NCBI GenBank assembly: GCA_001898485.1
Contig: MKTY01000020.1
Span: forward strand, 62,001 to 126,000
Direction: 5' to 3'
Length of the DNA: 64,000 nt
From: Sphingobacteriales bacterium 46-32
GTDB taxonomy: Bacteria; Bacteroidota; Bacteroidia; Chitinophagales; Chitinophagaceae
Shown here: in pieces, positions 43,406-52,401 of the stretch
Numbering within the stretch: position 1 is the first letter of the stretch
Layout: the number at the start of each line of letters is the position of its first letter
Position numbers and translations under genes: made by a program
Notes under the pieces: generated by a model
Told to the model about the DNA's origin: nothing
The model's input: the letters and a program-made list of their open reading frames with translations, nothing else
Database searches by the model: none

Positions 43406-44210
43406 TCACCTTACGTTTACGGTACCACTGAATGAAAGCAGGTAATATCAGTAACGCGGGCAGTATCCAGATAGCCCAGTAAGAAAAGCCTTCAAACCAG
43501 TTGCTCACATTATATACATGTTTGTGTTTGCCGAATATATCAACCATAAGATCGGTCGTATAGGGATCTACAGCTTCCTTATAATATAAATCGGCCATGC
43601 GGCTGTAGGGTTCGCGGGCCAGTTCAGGATTAGCCGTAAGTGCTGCTGTATCGTGTGGCACCACTATACCAAAGTCCGGATCGAGCAACAACACCGAATC
43701 GTTGGGAATTTCTGCCCGCACCACTACATGGCGACCGCCCACATCCAGCAACTCTGCCTTTATTCCATATTCTTTCAGTATCCCTTTTACCACTATAGAG
43801 TGCGAAGAACAAAGCCCCACACCGCGTTCAAGATTTTTCTTATAATTGGCAAACTCATATCGTTCATAACGTGCGGGCCTGATATACGAAGCCGCCCAGA
43901 GCATATAATTCTCCCATACCGGCACACGCATGTGAAAGCGTTCTATTCCTTTTGTCTTCCAGTAATGTGCAAAACCATTATGCACCAGAGCATTTACCCG
44001 TATTGCAAAATCATGATCTGACTCGCCGGTTTTTTTCTGCAACTCCTTTTTAATATCCGGATAACGGATCACCACATCATTGAGCCGGTTCTTGATTTCA
44101 TGCTCAAGGGAATATAGCTCCGGATTACGAAGACTGCGAAAGAGGCCATAAATATTAATGCCCAGTAACAGCACACCCAGTGCCAGCAGAGCGCGGGATA
44201 ACCATTTCAT
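43398..44210 (-). CDS. Transglutaminase-like membrane protein
   Basis: 270 residues with a membrane segment near each end (7-25 and 245-262). Between them is a domain with a papain/transglutaminase-type triad: Cys134 (ERGVGLCSSHSIVVKG), His161 (VGGRHVVVRAEI) and Asp177 (LLDPDFGIV). It may be a periplasmic cysteine protease, amidase or acyl-transfer enzyme. Its place between an unassigned barrel-like protein and the beta-helix pair, with overlapping genes, ties it to glycan processing. Function unknown. Confidence 0.7.
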   Translation of the reverse strand: MKWLSRALLALGVLLLGINIYGLFRSLRNPELYSLEHEIKNRLNDVVIRYPDIKKELQKKTGESDHDFAIRVNALVHNGFAHYWKTKGIERFHMRVPVWENYMLWAASYIRPARYERYEFANYKKNLERGVGLCSSHSIVVKGILKEYGIKAELLDVGGRHVVVRAEIPNDSVLLLDPDFGIVVPHDTAALTANPELAREPYSRMADLYYKEAVDPYTTDLMVDIFGKHKHVYNVSNWFEGFSYWAIWILPALLILPAFIQWYRKRKVNA

Positions 44211-44225
44211 ATAGCGTTGTTGATT

Positions 44226-46118
44226 TTATTTAAGGGGTGAATGAAAATACAGTTGTACATCCTGCCAGTGACGAAGCATGATCGTACGTTTCAGGTAGAG
44301 TTGCTTTAGTAGTTCCGGTCCGAGAATAAAATGATCTTCATAGCGCGGATCTTTGGTCACAATTACCTGTTCTGCCCCCCCTTTTTCAAGCAGGTTTATC
44401 AGTTCGGTCGTATTATCCAGTTCATCGCGCATGATGTTATTGAAAGGGATATAATCCGGGTGACCCGACCAGTCAAATTCCTTGCCGGCTGCTTTACCTG
44501 CAGGTGCTGCGTAAACCAGTTCACGGTCTTTATCGCGAATGGCCTGTGCAGCCGAAAAATTGGCGCAGCTACGCATGATGCTGCCATGTATTAACAGGCC
44601 TGTTGCCATTTTGCGAAACAGATCAGCCTCTGGCCCCTTTGCTTTTAACTGCAGCAGGGAAGAAGATACTTTGCGGATGCGGCCCAGATAATTTTCTACC
44701 ACAGCAGTTTGTACCGAGGCTTTACCTCCGTGCAGATCCATATAATCCATACGTGCCTCCGTAAGAGAGGTATTAAAGACCATGGGCAGGAAATAATTTT
44801 CCTCATCAGGCTTCAGCAACTGGGGCGCCAGCACCAGCGGCCGGTTGATCAGTCGCATAGTCACTCCCCAGTAAAGGGAATGCACCCTGGGGAAGGTGGC
44901 AGCCTTGTAATCCATCGCTTCATTGAGGCGCTCCAGTGTTTCCTGCAGCAACAGCGCTTCTCCCTCGCCGGCCCACTGGCGGCAGGATTCTGCCAGGCGC
45001 AGCCTGGATTCTACCGCTCCTTTAAAAGGTTTTTGTTTCAACTGTGCTGCCAGCGTCTGAAGAATAAACTCAGTCATATAAAGCGGCTCAGTACCGCGGT
45101 CATAAGCGGCTCTGAACCCAATGAATACTGTACTCTGTGGGGCCTCATTAACCTGATTGGCTTTCTCGATCAGCGACACCGGATTAATAATACCCATTAC
45201 CGGATAGAGGCTGCCAAGGGTACCTCCCATTTGTATCAGTTGCCGGTCTGGACGGCTTTTGAAATAACAGTTGGCAGGAAGTTTCACTTCTATATCGCGG
45301 CGCTCTTCTTCCGAAAAATTGGAATTGCCCTCATCGAGATAAACAGCGAGCGGCCGACCCGCCCGTTTTGCGCCTTCCTGAAAAGTTTCGAGCAATAGTT
45401 TAACACGGTCACCTGTAGACAGTCCCTTGCAATGGGTAGGGCCATTAGCGCCCGAATAAAGCCATTCGGACCAGCAAATACCAGCCCCTGCATCATTGGT
45501 TTTAAATGAAAAAGAAGTGATCTCAGGAGCCTGCTTCAGCATTTCAGCGAGCATCGAGGCATACATTTCTCTCGTGGCTGCCACGCTGATACAGGGAGCA
45601 AATGCCTTCTCCGTACTACGGCGCGGATGATCTACCCGTGGGCCCATCATTTCGGGGTGAGCGTCGAAAAAAGCCAGCGGCAGAAAGTTAGGTTCATATC
45701 CCAGAAAAGCCGCTTCCATATCATACTTACGCAGGATGCGGATTTTATCCATCAGCAACTGGCGGTTCTTTTTTACAAAATCTGCAGGTACAAATGGGGC
45801 AAGATCTTTATGCGGAAAAAATTTAAAAGGAGTGGGATTAGCACTTGCATACTCATGCCAGGAGCTGCCCTGTGACGGAATTTCGTGCCAGCTCTTATCG
45901 GCAAGCGTACTTACCGATACCTGCACTTTGCCATAAGGTTTTAAGACTGCAGCCTGACGAACCAGCTTTTCAAATGCCGAAAGATCATTGAGCGGAATAT
46001 TAACCACAAAAACCCTTCCTTCGGCTGCTGGATGACCTGGCTGACCATTTTTACCGGCAGCCTTCGCAATCCCCAAAAAGAAAAGGAAAGAAAAAAAGAA
46101 TAACGGTTTTTTCATCAT
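44226..46118 (-). CDS. Secreted protein, probable TIM-barrel glycoside hydrolase of unassigned family
   Basis: 630 residues with signal peptide (MMKKPLFFFSFLFFLGIAKA). Residues 30-400 show barrel-like alternation with glycosidase-like strand ends: MEAAFLGYEPNFLPLAFF, SFSFKTNDAGAGICWSEWLYSG (an NDxG motif like that of GH20 and DUF4838 proteins) and LAVYLDEGNSNFSEEE. The C-terminal 230 residues are helical. I do not recognise a named family. It is the first gene of the seven-gene operon, facing the divergent esterase gene at 46247 across a 128-base AT-rich promoter region. Confidence 0.6.
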   Translation of the reverse strand: MMKKPLFFFSFLFFLGIAKAAGKNGQPGHPAAEGRVFVVNIPLNDLSAFEKLVRQAAVLKPYGKVQVSVSTLADKSWHEIPSQGSSWHEYASANPTPFKFFPHKDLAPFVPADFVKKNRQLLMDKIRILRKYDMEAAFLGYEPNFLPLAFFDAHPEMMGPRVDHPRRSTEKAFAPCISVAATREMYASMLAEMLKQAPEITSFSFKTNDAGAGICWSEWLYSGANGPTHCKGLSTGDRVKLLLETFQEGAKRAGRPLAVYLDEGNSNFSEEERRDIEVKLPANCYFKSRPDRQLIQMGGTLGSLYPVMGIINPVSLIEKANQVNEAPQSTVFIGFRAAYDRGTEPLYMTEFILQTLAAQLKQKPFKGAVESRLRLAESCRQWAGEGEALLLQETLERLNEAMDYKAATFPRVHSLYWGVTMRLINRPLVLAPQLLKPDEENYFLPMVFNTSLTEARMDYMDLHGGKASVQTAVVENYLGRIRKVSSSLLQLKAKGPEADLFRKMATGLLIHGSIMRSCANFSAAQAIRDKDRELVYAAPAGKAAGKEFDWSGHPDYIPFNNIMRDELDNTTELINLLEKGGAEQVIVTKDPRYEDHFILGPELLKQLYLKRTIMLRHWQDVQLYFHSPLK

Positions 46119-46246
46119 GGAAAGCCTGTATTTTTAAATATGAAAGCAAATGATAGAACCAAAAATAATAAAATAACAAATAAAAAGCACTATTTTTTCT
46201 TTCATTAGCTTACATTTATACGAATAATTGAAAAATAAATAACGTT

Positions 46247-48106
46247 TTGAAACATTTAATTTTCAAAAAAACGCAATTCTGCTTAATTGCTTTAGTCATT
46301 GGGACACTTCTCGGCGGGCCACTTTTAGCGCAAACAGACCGCGCTCATTACAGCAGGGTATTTCAGCGTGAAAAACCATACCGGGTGTATTTACCCGCCG
46401 GTTATGAAGGCAATCTATCAAAGCGTTACCCGGTTGTCTATTACTTTCATGGCAATAAAGGCGATCACCGCTTGCCCTATGAGGGGGTACAGACGCTGAT
46501 AGACAGGCATCAGCTCATACTTGTATGCTGGAACGGACGATCTGCAGATAGTGATGAAAGACCTTATAATAACGGGTACCACTCCAATGTCAATTATCCC
46601 TACCAGTTTCATGAATACTTTATCGAATTCATGAACCATATAGACAGTGCTTACCGCACCATCGCCGACCGCAATCACCGCGCAGTCTTTGGTCACTCGA
46701 TGGGCGGCTTCATGGCCTACTACCTGGCGGGAAAGTATCCGCAAAAGGTAGGACTGGTGATTAACTCTAAAGGATCACCAGAATTTTTTGTAGGGCAGCC
46801 CGGCAATCACACACTTATACAGCACCGGCATTTAATGAAAAACCTGAAAGGCCTGGTCGTTCGCTTTCAGGATGGTATCATTGGCGAAGAATTGCATCAC
46901 CTCAACGCCGAAGTACACCAGGCAAGCCTGCTTACAGACGGACTGCTGTATAACTATCAAACCTACACAAGCACACACAATCTTACATCCGAACAATTTT
47001 GGGAAGGACTGAATTATGCTGCCGCCAATTTGAGCCGCATACCCCCACCACCCACCGACTGGTATCACGCGGATATGTACCCCTCCTTTACGGTTTGGGA
47101 TTATGAAATTGAATCAACACTCAAAGAACCGGGCTATATCGAATTAATAGGAGTCAACAAAGCCGGGTTCAAAATCCAAACGCGAAAATGGTTACCAGAC
47201 GGCATCAGCATACCGGGTGTAGATATTACTGTACGCACAGCAGCGCAATACAAACCAAACCAGCCTTATACTATTACAGATTTTTCGCCTCTTACCGGTC
47301 AAAGCAGCAAATGGACAGCACAGGCCGATGCACAGGGGCGTCTCAAAATTGAAACCGACCATCAGCCACACGTCATCGGTATTAGCGAAAAGAAATCTGC
47401 CGCATCACCTGCCATCACCCAATTGAGGTCACGGAATGGAAGCCGCTTTTTGTCACCAACCGGTGGTTCACTCAATCTGCGCCTCTGGAACAGAGGTGGC
47501 CAGCCACTGGATCAGCTGACAGTAAAAATAACCACGTTAGCAAAAGATGTTGTTATCGACAACCCGGTTATACAGATCAAACGACTTCGTGCGGGAGAAA
47601 ATAACTGGATGACAGACAGCTTCAAAATACATATACTAAAGCCCCCACCTGCAGATGGTGTCAGCCCCTACATCAACTTCCAGCTGGAATTTCGCGATGC
47701 AAAAGGCAACAGCTGGCATGACGAAGCAGATATTCTTCCTTTTTACAATGTGCCGGAATTTGCTGAAGTGGGTATTGATGATGGCGACAGCGAAATATTT
47801 GGCAGCGGCAACGGTAATAATATTGCCGAGCCGGGCGAACTGATCATGATCTACCAGGAAAGTCATCGCACCCGGTTGTATTACGATGATCCTTATATTA
47901 TCAGCGAACGCCTGTACGATGAATTACAGCCAGACAAGTGGGGCGATGGATATGCATTATCATCGCTGGTCCGCATATCACCGGATTGCCCGCCTGGCCA
48001 TGTCATCCGCTTCCTGGCCTGTTATGAGGTAAAAGAATGGAAAACCATCAAACGAAAAGTAACCTGGGGTCAATTTGCCATTACGGTAGGAGAAACAAAA
48101 AAATGA
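46247..48106 (+). CDS. Secreted alpha/beta-hydrolase esterase with long beta-rich C-terminal extension
   Basis: 619 residues starting at a TTG codon; no in-frame ATG lies at the signal peptide (KHLIFKKTQFCLIALVIGTL). Residues 35-260 are a putative-esterase domain (RVYLPAGYEG, VVYYFHGNKG, nucleophile Ser151 in FGHSMGGF). The remaining 350 residues are beta-rich, with SGNGNNIAEPGELIMIY, a calcium-type Ig-like domain motif seen in secreted Bacteroidota proteins. Probably removes acyl or feruloyl groups from polysaccharide. Coupled to the next gene by an ATGA overlap. Confidence 0.82.
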   Translation: MKHLIFKKTQFCLIALVIGTLLGGPLLAQTDRAHYSRVFQREKPYRVYLPAGYEGNLSKRYPVVYYFHGNKGDHRLPYEGVQTLIDRHQLILVCWNGRSADSDERPYNNGYHSNVNYPYQFHEYFIEFMNHIDSAYRTIADRNHRAVFGHSMGGFMAYYLAGKYPQKVGLVINSKGSPEFFVGQPGNHTLIQHRHLMKNLKGLVVRFQDGIIGEELHHLNAEVHQASLLTDGLLYNYQTYTSTHNLTSEQFWEGLNYAAANLSRIPPPPTDWYHADMYPSFTVWDYEIESTLKEPGYIELIGVNKAGFKIQTRKWLPDGISIPGVDITVRTAAQYKPNQPYTITDFSPLTGQSSKWTAQADAQGRLKIETDHQPHVIGISEKKSAASPAITQLRSRNGSRFLSPTGGSLNLRLWNRGGQPLDQLTVKITTLAKDVVIDNPVIQIKRLRAGENNWMTDSFKIHILKPPPADGVSPYINFQLEFRDAKGNSWHDEADILPFYNVPEFAEVGIDDGDSEIFGSGNGNNIAEPGELIMIYQESHRTRLYYDDPYIISERLYDELQPDKWGDGYALSSLVRISPDCPPGHVIRFLACYEVKEWKTIKRKVTWGQFAITVGETKK

Positions 48107-49194
48107 AACCGGTACGTTGTTTTATTGCCTGGCTGATTGGCGCAACAGGTTTGTTGCCAATCAGCGGCTGCTATGCCCCGCAATCGCTGCGGCAATCATC
48201 ATCTACACTATACACAGAAGGCAGGATCATTACAACCGACTCCGGCAGTATCCGTATCTTCTGGCCCGGCACCAGCATTCAGGCCCGTTTCGAAGGATCG
48301 GAGGTGCGGATGCGTCTCTACGATGATGCAGGCCGCAATCATTTCGCAGTTATTATCGATGATACGTTCCACCATAGCTTTCGTGCCGATAAGGGAGAAA
48401 AAGAATACCTGCTCGCATCGGCGCTTCCGGCAGGCAGGCACCAGGTGGCCATTTATAAAATGACCGATTGGTTTGATGGCGAATCTGTATTTTATGGTTT
48501 TAAATTCCCATATGGAAAGCCTGTTGCAGAAACCCGTAAACCCCGTTACCAGCTGGAATTTTATGGCAACTCCATCACTGTGGGCGCCGGCATGCTCACA
48601 CGCAGTCATCCTCTTTACGCCGGTAGCAGCACTAACAATTATCTGAGCTATGGCGCCCTCACTGCCCGGCATTTCAATGCTTCGGCCCGTTTCATTGCCA
48701 GCAGCGGCATTGGCCTCATGGTGAGCTGGGGTTCACTCATCATGCCTGAAATATATGACCGGTGCAATCCTGCCGACAGCAGTAGCCGTTGGAATTTTTC
48801 GTCCTATCAACCCGATGTGGTAATTGTCAACCTGATGCAAAACGATTATGCGTTGCTGCAACAAAAAAACAACAGCCAGTTTATTCGCCGGTTTGGCTCC
48901 GCATCGCCAGCAGCAGATACGATCGTTGGCCGGTATGCCGGTTTTATAGCGCAGATCCGCGCACATTACCCCGATGCTTATATACTTTGCTGCCTGGGTA
49001 GTATGAGTGCAGTTCGCCCGGAATCACCTTTCCCTGCATATATTCGAACCGCTGTAGCCTCATTGAATGATCAGAATATTGGCACCCATTTTTTCCGGCC
49101 TGTTGCAGGCAATGAACACCCAACCCCCGAAGAACATGAGATAATGGCCAGAGAGTTGATACAGGTGCTTACACCGATCCTCAGTAAACGATAA
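48103..49194 (+). CDS. CE2-type SGNH esterase lipoprotein
   Basis: 363 residues from the ATG at 48103, which overlaps the previous stop codon. The lipoprotein signal ends in LLPISGC (Cys23). Residues 35-140 are the beta-sandwich that precedes the hydrolase in CE2 acetylxylan esterases (IRIFWPGTSIQARFEG). The SGNH domain starts with LEFYGNSITVGAG (Ser157), has VNLMQNDY as the Asn block, and ends in HPTPEEHE with the catalytic Asp/His region altered to a Glu-x-His form. Deacetylation of glycans is the likely role. Confidence 0.85.
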   Translation: MKPVRCFIAWLIGATGLLPISGCYAPQSLRQSSSTLYTEGRIITTDSGSIRIFWPGTSIQARFEGSEVRMRLYDDAGRNHFAVIIDDTFHHSFRADKGEKEYLLASALPAGRHQVAIYKMTDWFDGESVFYGFKFPYGKPVAETRKPRYQLEFYGNSITVGAGMLTRSHPLYAGSSTNNYLSYGALTARHFNASARFIASSGIGLMVSWGSLIMPEIYDRCNPADSSSRWNFSSYQPDVVIVNLMQNDYALLQQKNNSQFIRRFGSASPAADTIVGRYAGFIAQIRAHYPDAYILCCLGSMSAVRPESPFPAYIRTAVASLNDQNIGTHFFRPVAGNEHPTPEEHEIMARELIQVLTPILSKR

Positions 49195-49218
49195 ATACAT
49201 AGTAGCACTTGCACATCA

Positions 49219-51138
49219 TCACTCCCCTTCAAGACTGACGCGTATCTGCTCATTTGTTTTTGCACCTTTCAACAGTAATCTGATCCTGTACAATCTATTT
49301 CCCCACACGCTACTGAGTTTTTCATCGGCCAGTGTAATCTCTTCGCTCACAGCCGTGGCCTGCAAAGCGGGAAACTGCATCCGTACCACTTTTCCGTCCA
49401 TATTAAATGAAATATAGCCACTCCCGATAATGGGTTTTACGGCACACATAAAACTCAACCAGGTACTGTCTTTGTGCCGTGTAAGCTGAAACCGATCGGT
49501 GATTATAAACTTTTTTCCGGATTCAGCCAGCCAGTACTTACGGATCCAGGAACTCAACTGAGCACTGGCAGGATACGCGCCGGTAATATCAATGGTCACT
49601 GATACACCTTTGCCATCAGACTCATTCACATTGAATGACGATGCGTGAAATTCCTTTCCTTCTTTTTGCTGAACGCCATTAATATTGGGCAGATTATGAT
49701 AAGCCGATTGCATGGTCCATATCTGGTACCGTTCCTCGCTAAACGTACGGGCTGAATAAGTTTCCACGCCTACATCAATCAATAATGGTTTATTCCGGTA
49801 ATAAAGAATAAAACTTCCTGCATCGTTGTGGTTATGGCTTTCATTATTATGACCGCCTTTAGCCGCGAAATAAAAATCTCCTTTGCGGTAACCGGCCACC
49901 TGCAGGTCGGGCAGGTTGAATTGCTGTACCGGATAGCATACAGTATCTTCTTTCAGAATATCCTGCACATGCCATAGTGCTTCCATTTGTCGATAAAGAG
50001 TACCGCGAAGCCGCCCTTTATCCAGGCCCTGCCTACGGGCCATTCGCGCACCGAAAGCCCTCAGTGTTGCATTGCCGGTTCGCTGGCCATACCGGTACAC
50101 CAGCATGGGGTTATAACGAATCTTCGCAGAAGCGTCTGCAAAATTGACGAAGTAGTCGTCTGCAATCCAGACCGAATGCAAATAGTTTCCTATCCGCCGG
50201 ATCAATGGTTGCTGAAACAGGTCAATGCCTCCATTGCTTGCTATATACAAAAACTCCAGGCAATCAAAGAGTGCACCGCCGGCACGATCCCAGTAGCCGG
50301 GCCCTTCGTCACAACCTCCATCTTCGGGATAGTTATTTAAGAAATTATCCAGCACTCTTGCCATTCTTGTTATATCATTATTACGCCTGGTTTCATTTGT
50401 GTCAAGCAATGCAGAAGCCACTACCCAGTTACATACCACCCAGGGGTTCCAGTTATTGGGAATACGCTCCCCAAAGCCCATCCACCAAAAATCATCGCGC
50501 TCCCTGTTTGGCGCCAGCACACGACGCTCTACCTCCTGATTGATACGGGCGCATAACAATGGCGATACGGAGTCAAGCGCCGGCTTCAGCAGATAACTTG
50601 TCCACGCGAGTAAGGATGCTGTTTCGGCAACTGAAAAATCGACTGTTGGTTCCTGCATATCCGGTAAACCAAATCCCTTTTTCTGCAAATACAAATGTGC
50701 TGGCAGGCCCCAGTACGAATCTTCGCAAATGGCCCAGATGCCGTTGGCGATATCACGTACAAAGCGGCCCCTGCCTTCAATACACTCTGCCATCACCAGG
50801 CTGCTCAGGGCTTCGCGGCGGGCAAAAAATGCATCCTGATAGCGGCCGCGTACACCGGTTTCTGCAAAATCCAGAAATAAGGTGGCTGAAAGCGTAGGCC
50901 ATGTATGATTCAGATATTTCTCACCGTTTGCCAACAAGAAAGCTGCGGCTGCCGGGTCGGCCTGTTCCCACGCACTTCGCTGCGAGCGATCGGGAAAAGA
51001 CGCACGCAGCAACTGTGGGTTTAGCCATTGGGCCGGTTGATTTTTCTGCAGTGCGTTACTCACAAGGTTACGCTGCGCGCAGAGATGAGTTATACCAACG
51101 AAGGCAATGAAAAGTGCCAATAAAATTCTTACTGTCAT
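49219..51138 (-). CDS. Heparinase II/III family protein, secreted polysaccharide lyase candidate
   Basis: 639 residues with signal peptide (MTVRILLALFIAFVGITHLCAQ). An alpha-helical toroid spans residues 40-390 with DEGPGYWDRAGG (Tyr282 region). The Heparinase_II_III beta domain contains GGHNNESHNHNDAGSF (428-443, catalytic His/Asn region) and SAYHNLPNINGVQQ. Members cleave uronic-acid polysaccharides such as alginate, heparin or acidic exopolysaccharides by beta-elimination, producing the unsaturated ends that GH88 removes. The ATG lies two bases after the upstream esterase stop codon. Confidence 0.88.
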   Translation of the reverse strand: MTVRILLALFIAFVGITHLCAQRNLVSNALQKNQPAQWLNPQLLRASFPDRSQRSAWEQADPAAAAFLLANGEKYLNHTWPTLSATLFLDFAETGVRGRYQDAFFARREALSSLVMAECIEGRGRFVRDIANGIWAICEDSYWGLPAHLYLQKKGFGLPDMQEPTVDFSVAETASLLAWTSYLLKPALDSVSPLLCARINQEVERRVLAPNRERDDFWWMGFGERIPNNWNPWVVCNWVVASALLDTNETRRNNDITRMARVLDNFLNNYPEDGGCDEGPGYWDRAGGALFDCLEFLYIASNGGIDLFQQPLIRRIGNYLHSVWIADDYFVNFADASAKIRYNPMLVYRYGQRTGNATLRAFGARMARRQGLDKGRLRGTLYRQMEALWHVQDILKEDTVCYPVQQFNLPDLQVAGYRKGDFYFAAKGGHNNESHNHNDAGSFILYYRNKPLLIDVGVETYSARTFSEERYQIWTMQSAYHNLPNINGVQQKEGKEFHASSFNVNESDGKGVSVTIDITGAYPASAQLSSWIRKYWLAESGKKFIITDRFQLTRHKDSTWLSFMCAVKPIIGSGYISFNMDGKVVRMQFPALQATAVSEEITLADEKLSSVWGNRLYRIRLLLKGAKTNEQIRVSLEGE

Positions 51139-51139
51139 A

Positions 51140-52294
51140 TTATTTACCTGTAGATAAAAAATAGTGTCTTATAAAAGGCCACGCTCCGGCCTGATAGTAA
51201 CGATGGCCCTCTGCCCCTTCAAACAACTGCAGATGCGAACCAGCACCGGCAGACTCATAAATTTTTCTTAGCTCCTCAAAAGCTTTCCGCGTTTCTGTAA
51301 TCGGATAAATGTCATCTTTCCTGCCATGTATTACGCTGATGGGGCGGGGAGCTACCAATCCGGCCACATCACTCATGCGACCCCAGTTCATTATACCCGG
51401 AATATAATTGCAATCGCAATGAACGATACTGCCAATACTCCCTTCGAATGTAGAAAAATAAGATGCAGGTGCGGCTATTGTAAAACGCGTATCGATAGCC
51501 GCTGCAAAAAGCGTAACAGTACCACCGGCGCTATTGCCGGTGATCGCCACGCGCGAAGTATCTACTTCAAAGTTTACGATCGCCCAATCCAAGATGCGTT
51601 GCATATCCCACACCCGATCACCGATAGGTGTTCGCCCCAGCAACAGGTCATGCATGAGTTGTATTCTGCAGGAAAAAGGTTTATCCTCCCGTTTATCATC
51701 ATCGTCGCGCGTATCACCAAAAGCCCGTGTGGTGGGAGCAATGGCTATGTAACCTTCCTTAACGGCCTGCACGGCCACATCACGCTCGCCGGCCCGGATT
51801 GAAGCCTGCTCGGCACTATCGGCATACACACCTGCATAGGCCTGCGTGCTTCGCCCATGTCCATGCGGTGTTAATACGAGCGGCTTCGGCCCTTTTTTGC
51901 CGGAAGGCAGTAAAACAATAAGCGGCAATGGAACAGTAGGCTCCGTGTTTACTATCCAGAACTGGCGGACAAAGCCATCTGCCTTTTCTTCACGCAACAA
52001 TTTTCCTGTGGGTCGAAAATCTGCCAGTTGCCGTTTCAGCTGATCAAGCCCAAGCAAGGCTGTTAATGCAGCCCTGGCATCGGCTTGCCATTGCTGCCAG
52101 TTCGCCGCTCCCCTGTTTTCAAAAGAAAATCGTTGTGGGGAAAGGGCATAGTTAGAGGAAAAGTGCCTGGACGAACTATATACCTGATCCGGTCCTGCTG
52201 GCTGCACAGCCTGGCCAAACATTGAACAGGGTGTCACCAACAACACTATCAATAAGATGAAACTCCTATACAGATTTTTTTCAAAAAAGTACAT
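51140..52294 (-). CDS. Secreted alpha/beta hydrolase, acetyl esterase-like
   Basis: 384 residues with signal peptide (cleavage near PCSMFGQA). Domain order: LVLTPHGHGRS (oxyanion region, 139-149), APTTRAFGDTRDD, nucleophile Ser255 (ITGNSAGG), RFTIAAPASYFSTFEGS, then VIHGRKDDIYPI and GAEGHRYY with the Asp and His of the triad. This resembles the large acetylxylan esterase/Abhydrolase_7 group of Bacteroidota loci. It begins 22 bases after the terminator following susD, so it is probably expressed by read-through of that site. Confidence 0.85.
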   Translation of the reverse strand: MYFFEKNLYRSFILLIVLLVTPCSMFGQAVQPAGPDQVYSSSRHFSSNYALSPQRFSFENRGAANWQQWQADARAALTALLGLDQLKRQLADFRPTGKLLREEKADGFVRQFWIVNTEPTVPLPLIVLLPSGKKGPKPLVLTPHGHGRSTQAYAGVYADSAEQASIRAGERDVAVQAVKEGYIAIAPTTRAFGDTRDDDDKREDKPFSCRIQLMHDLLLGRTPIGDRVWDMQRILDWAIVNFEVDTSRVAITGNSAGGTVTLFAAAIDTRFTIAAPASYFSTFEGSIGSIVHCDCNYIPGIMNWGRMSDVAGLVAPRPISVIHGRKDDIYPITETRKAFEELRKIYESAGAGSHLQLFEGAEGHRYYQAGAWPFIRHYFLSTGK

Positions 52295-52316
52295 AAAGAG
52301 ATTTTACTACCGGCAT

Positions 52317-52356
52317 AAAAAAAAGCTGAGCAGTTGGTAGACACCCACCGCTCAGC
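52317..52356 (-). terminator. Terminator or attenuator between susD and the esterase gene
   Basis: On the minus strand GCTGAGC (52356-52350) pairs with GCTCAGC (52331-52325), with an inner GGT/ACC, followed by eight T residues. It would lower expression of the two enzymes relative to SusC and SusD, a common arrangement after susD. Confidence 0.8.
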
Positions 52357-52401
52357 AGAGATTGCTAGTATGAAAGAATTGAGTATTACCTGAACTGTTT
52401 A

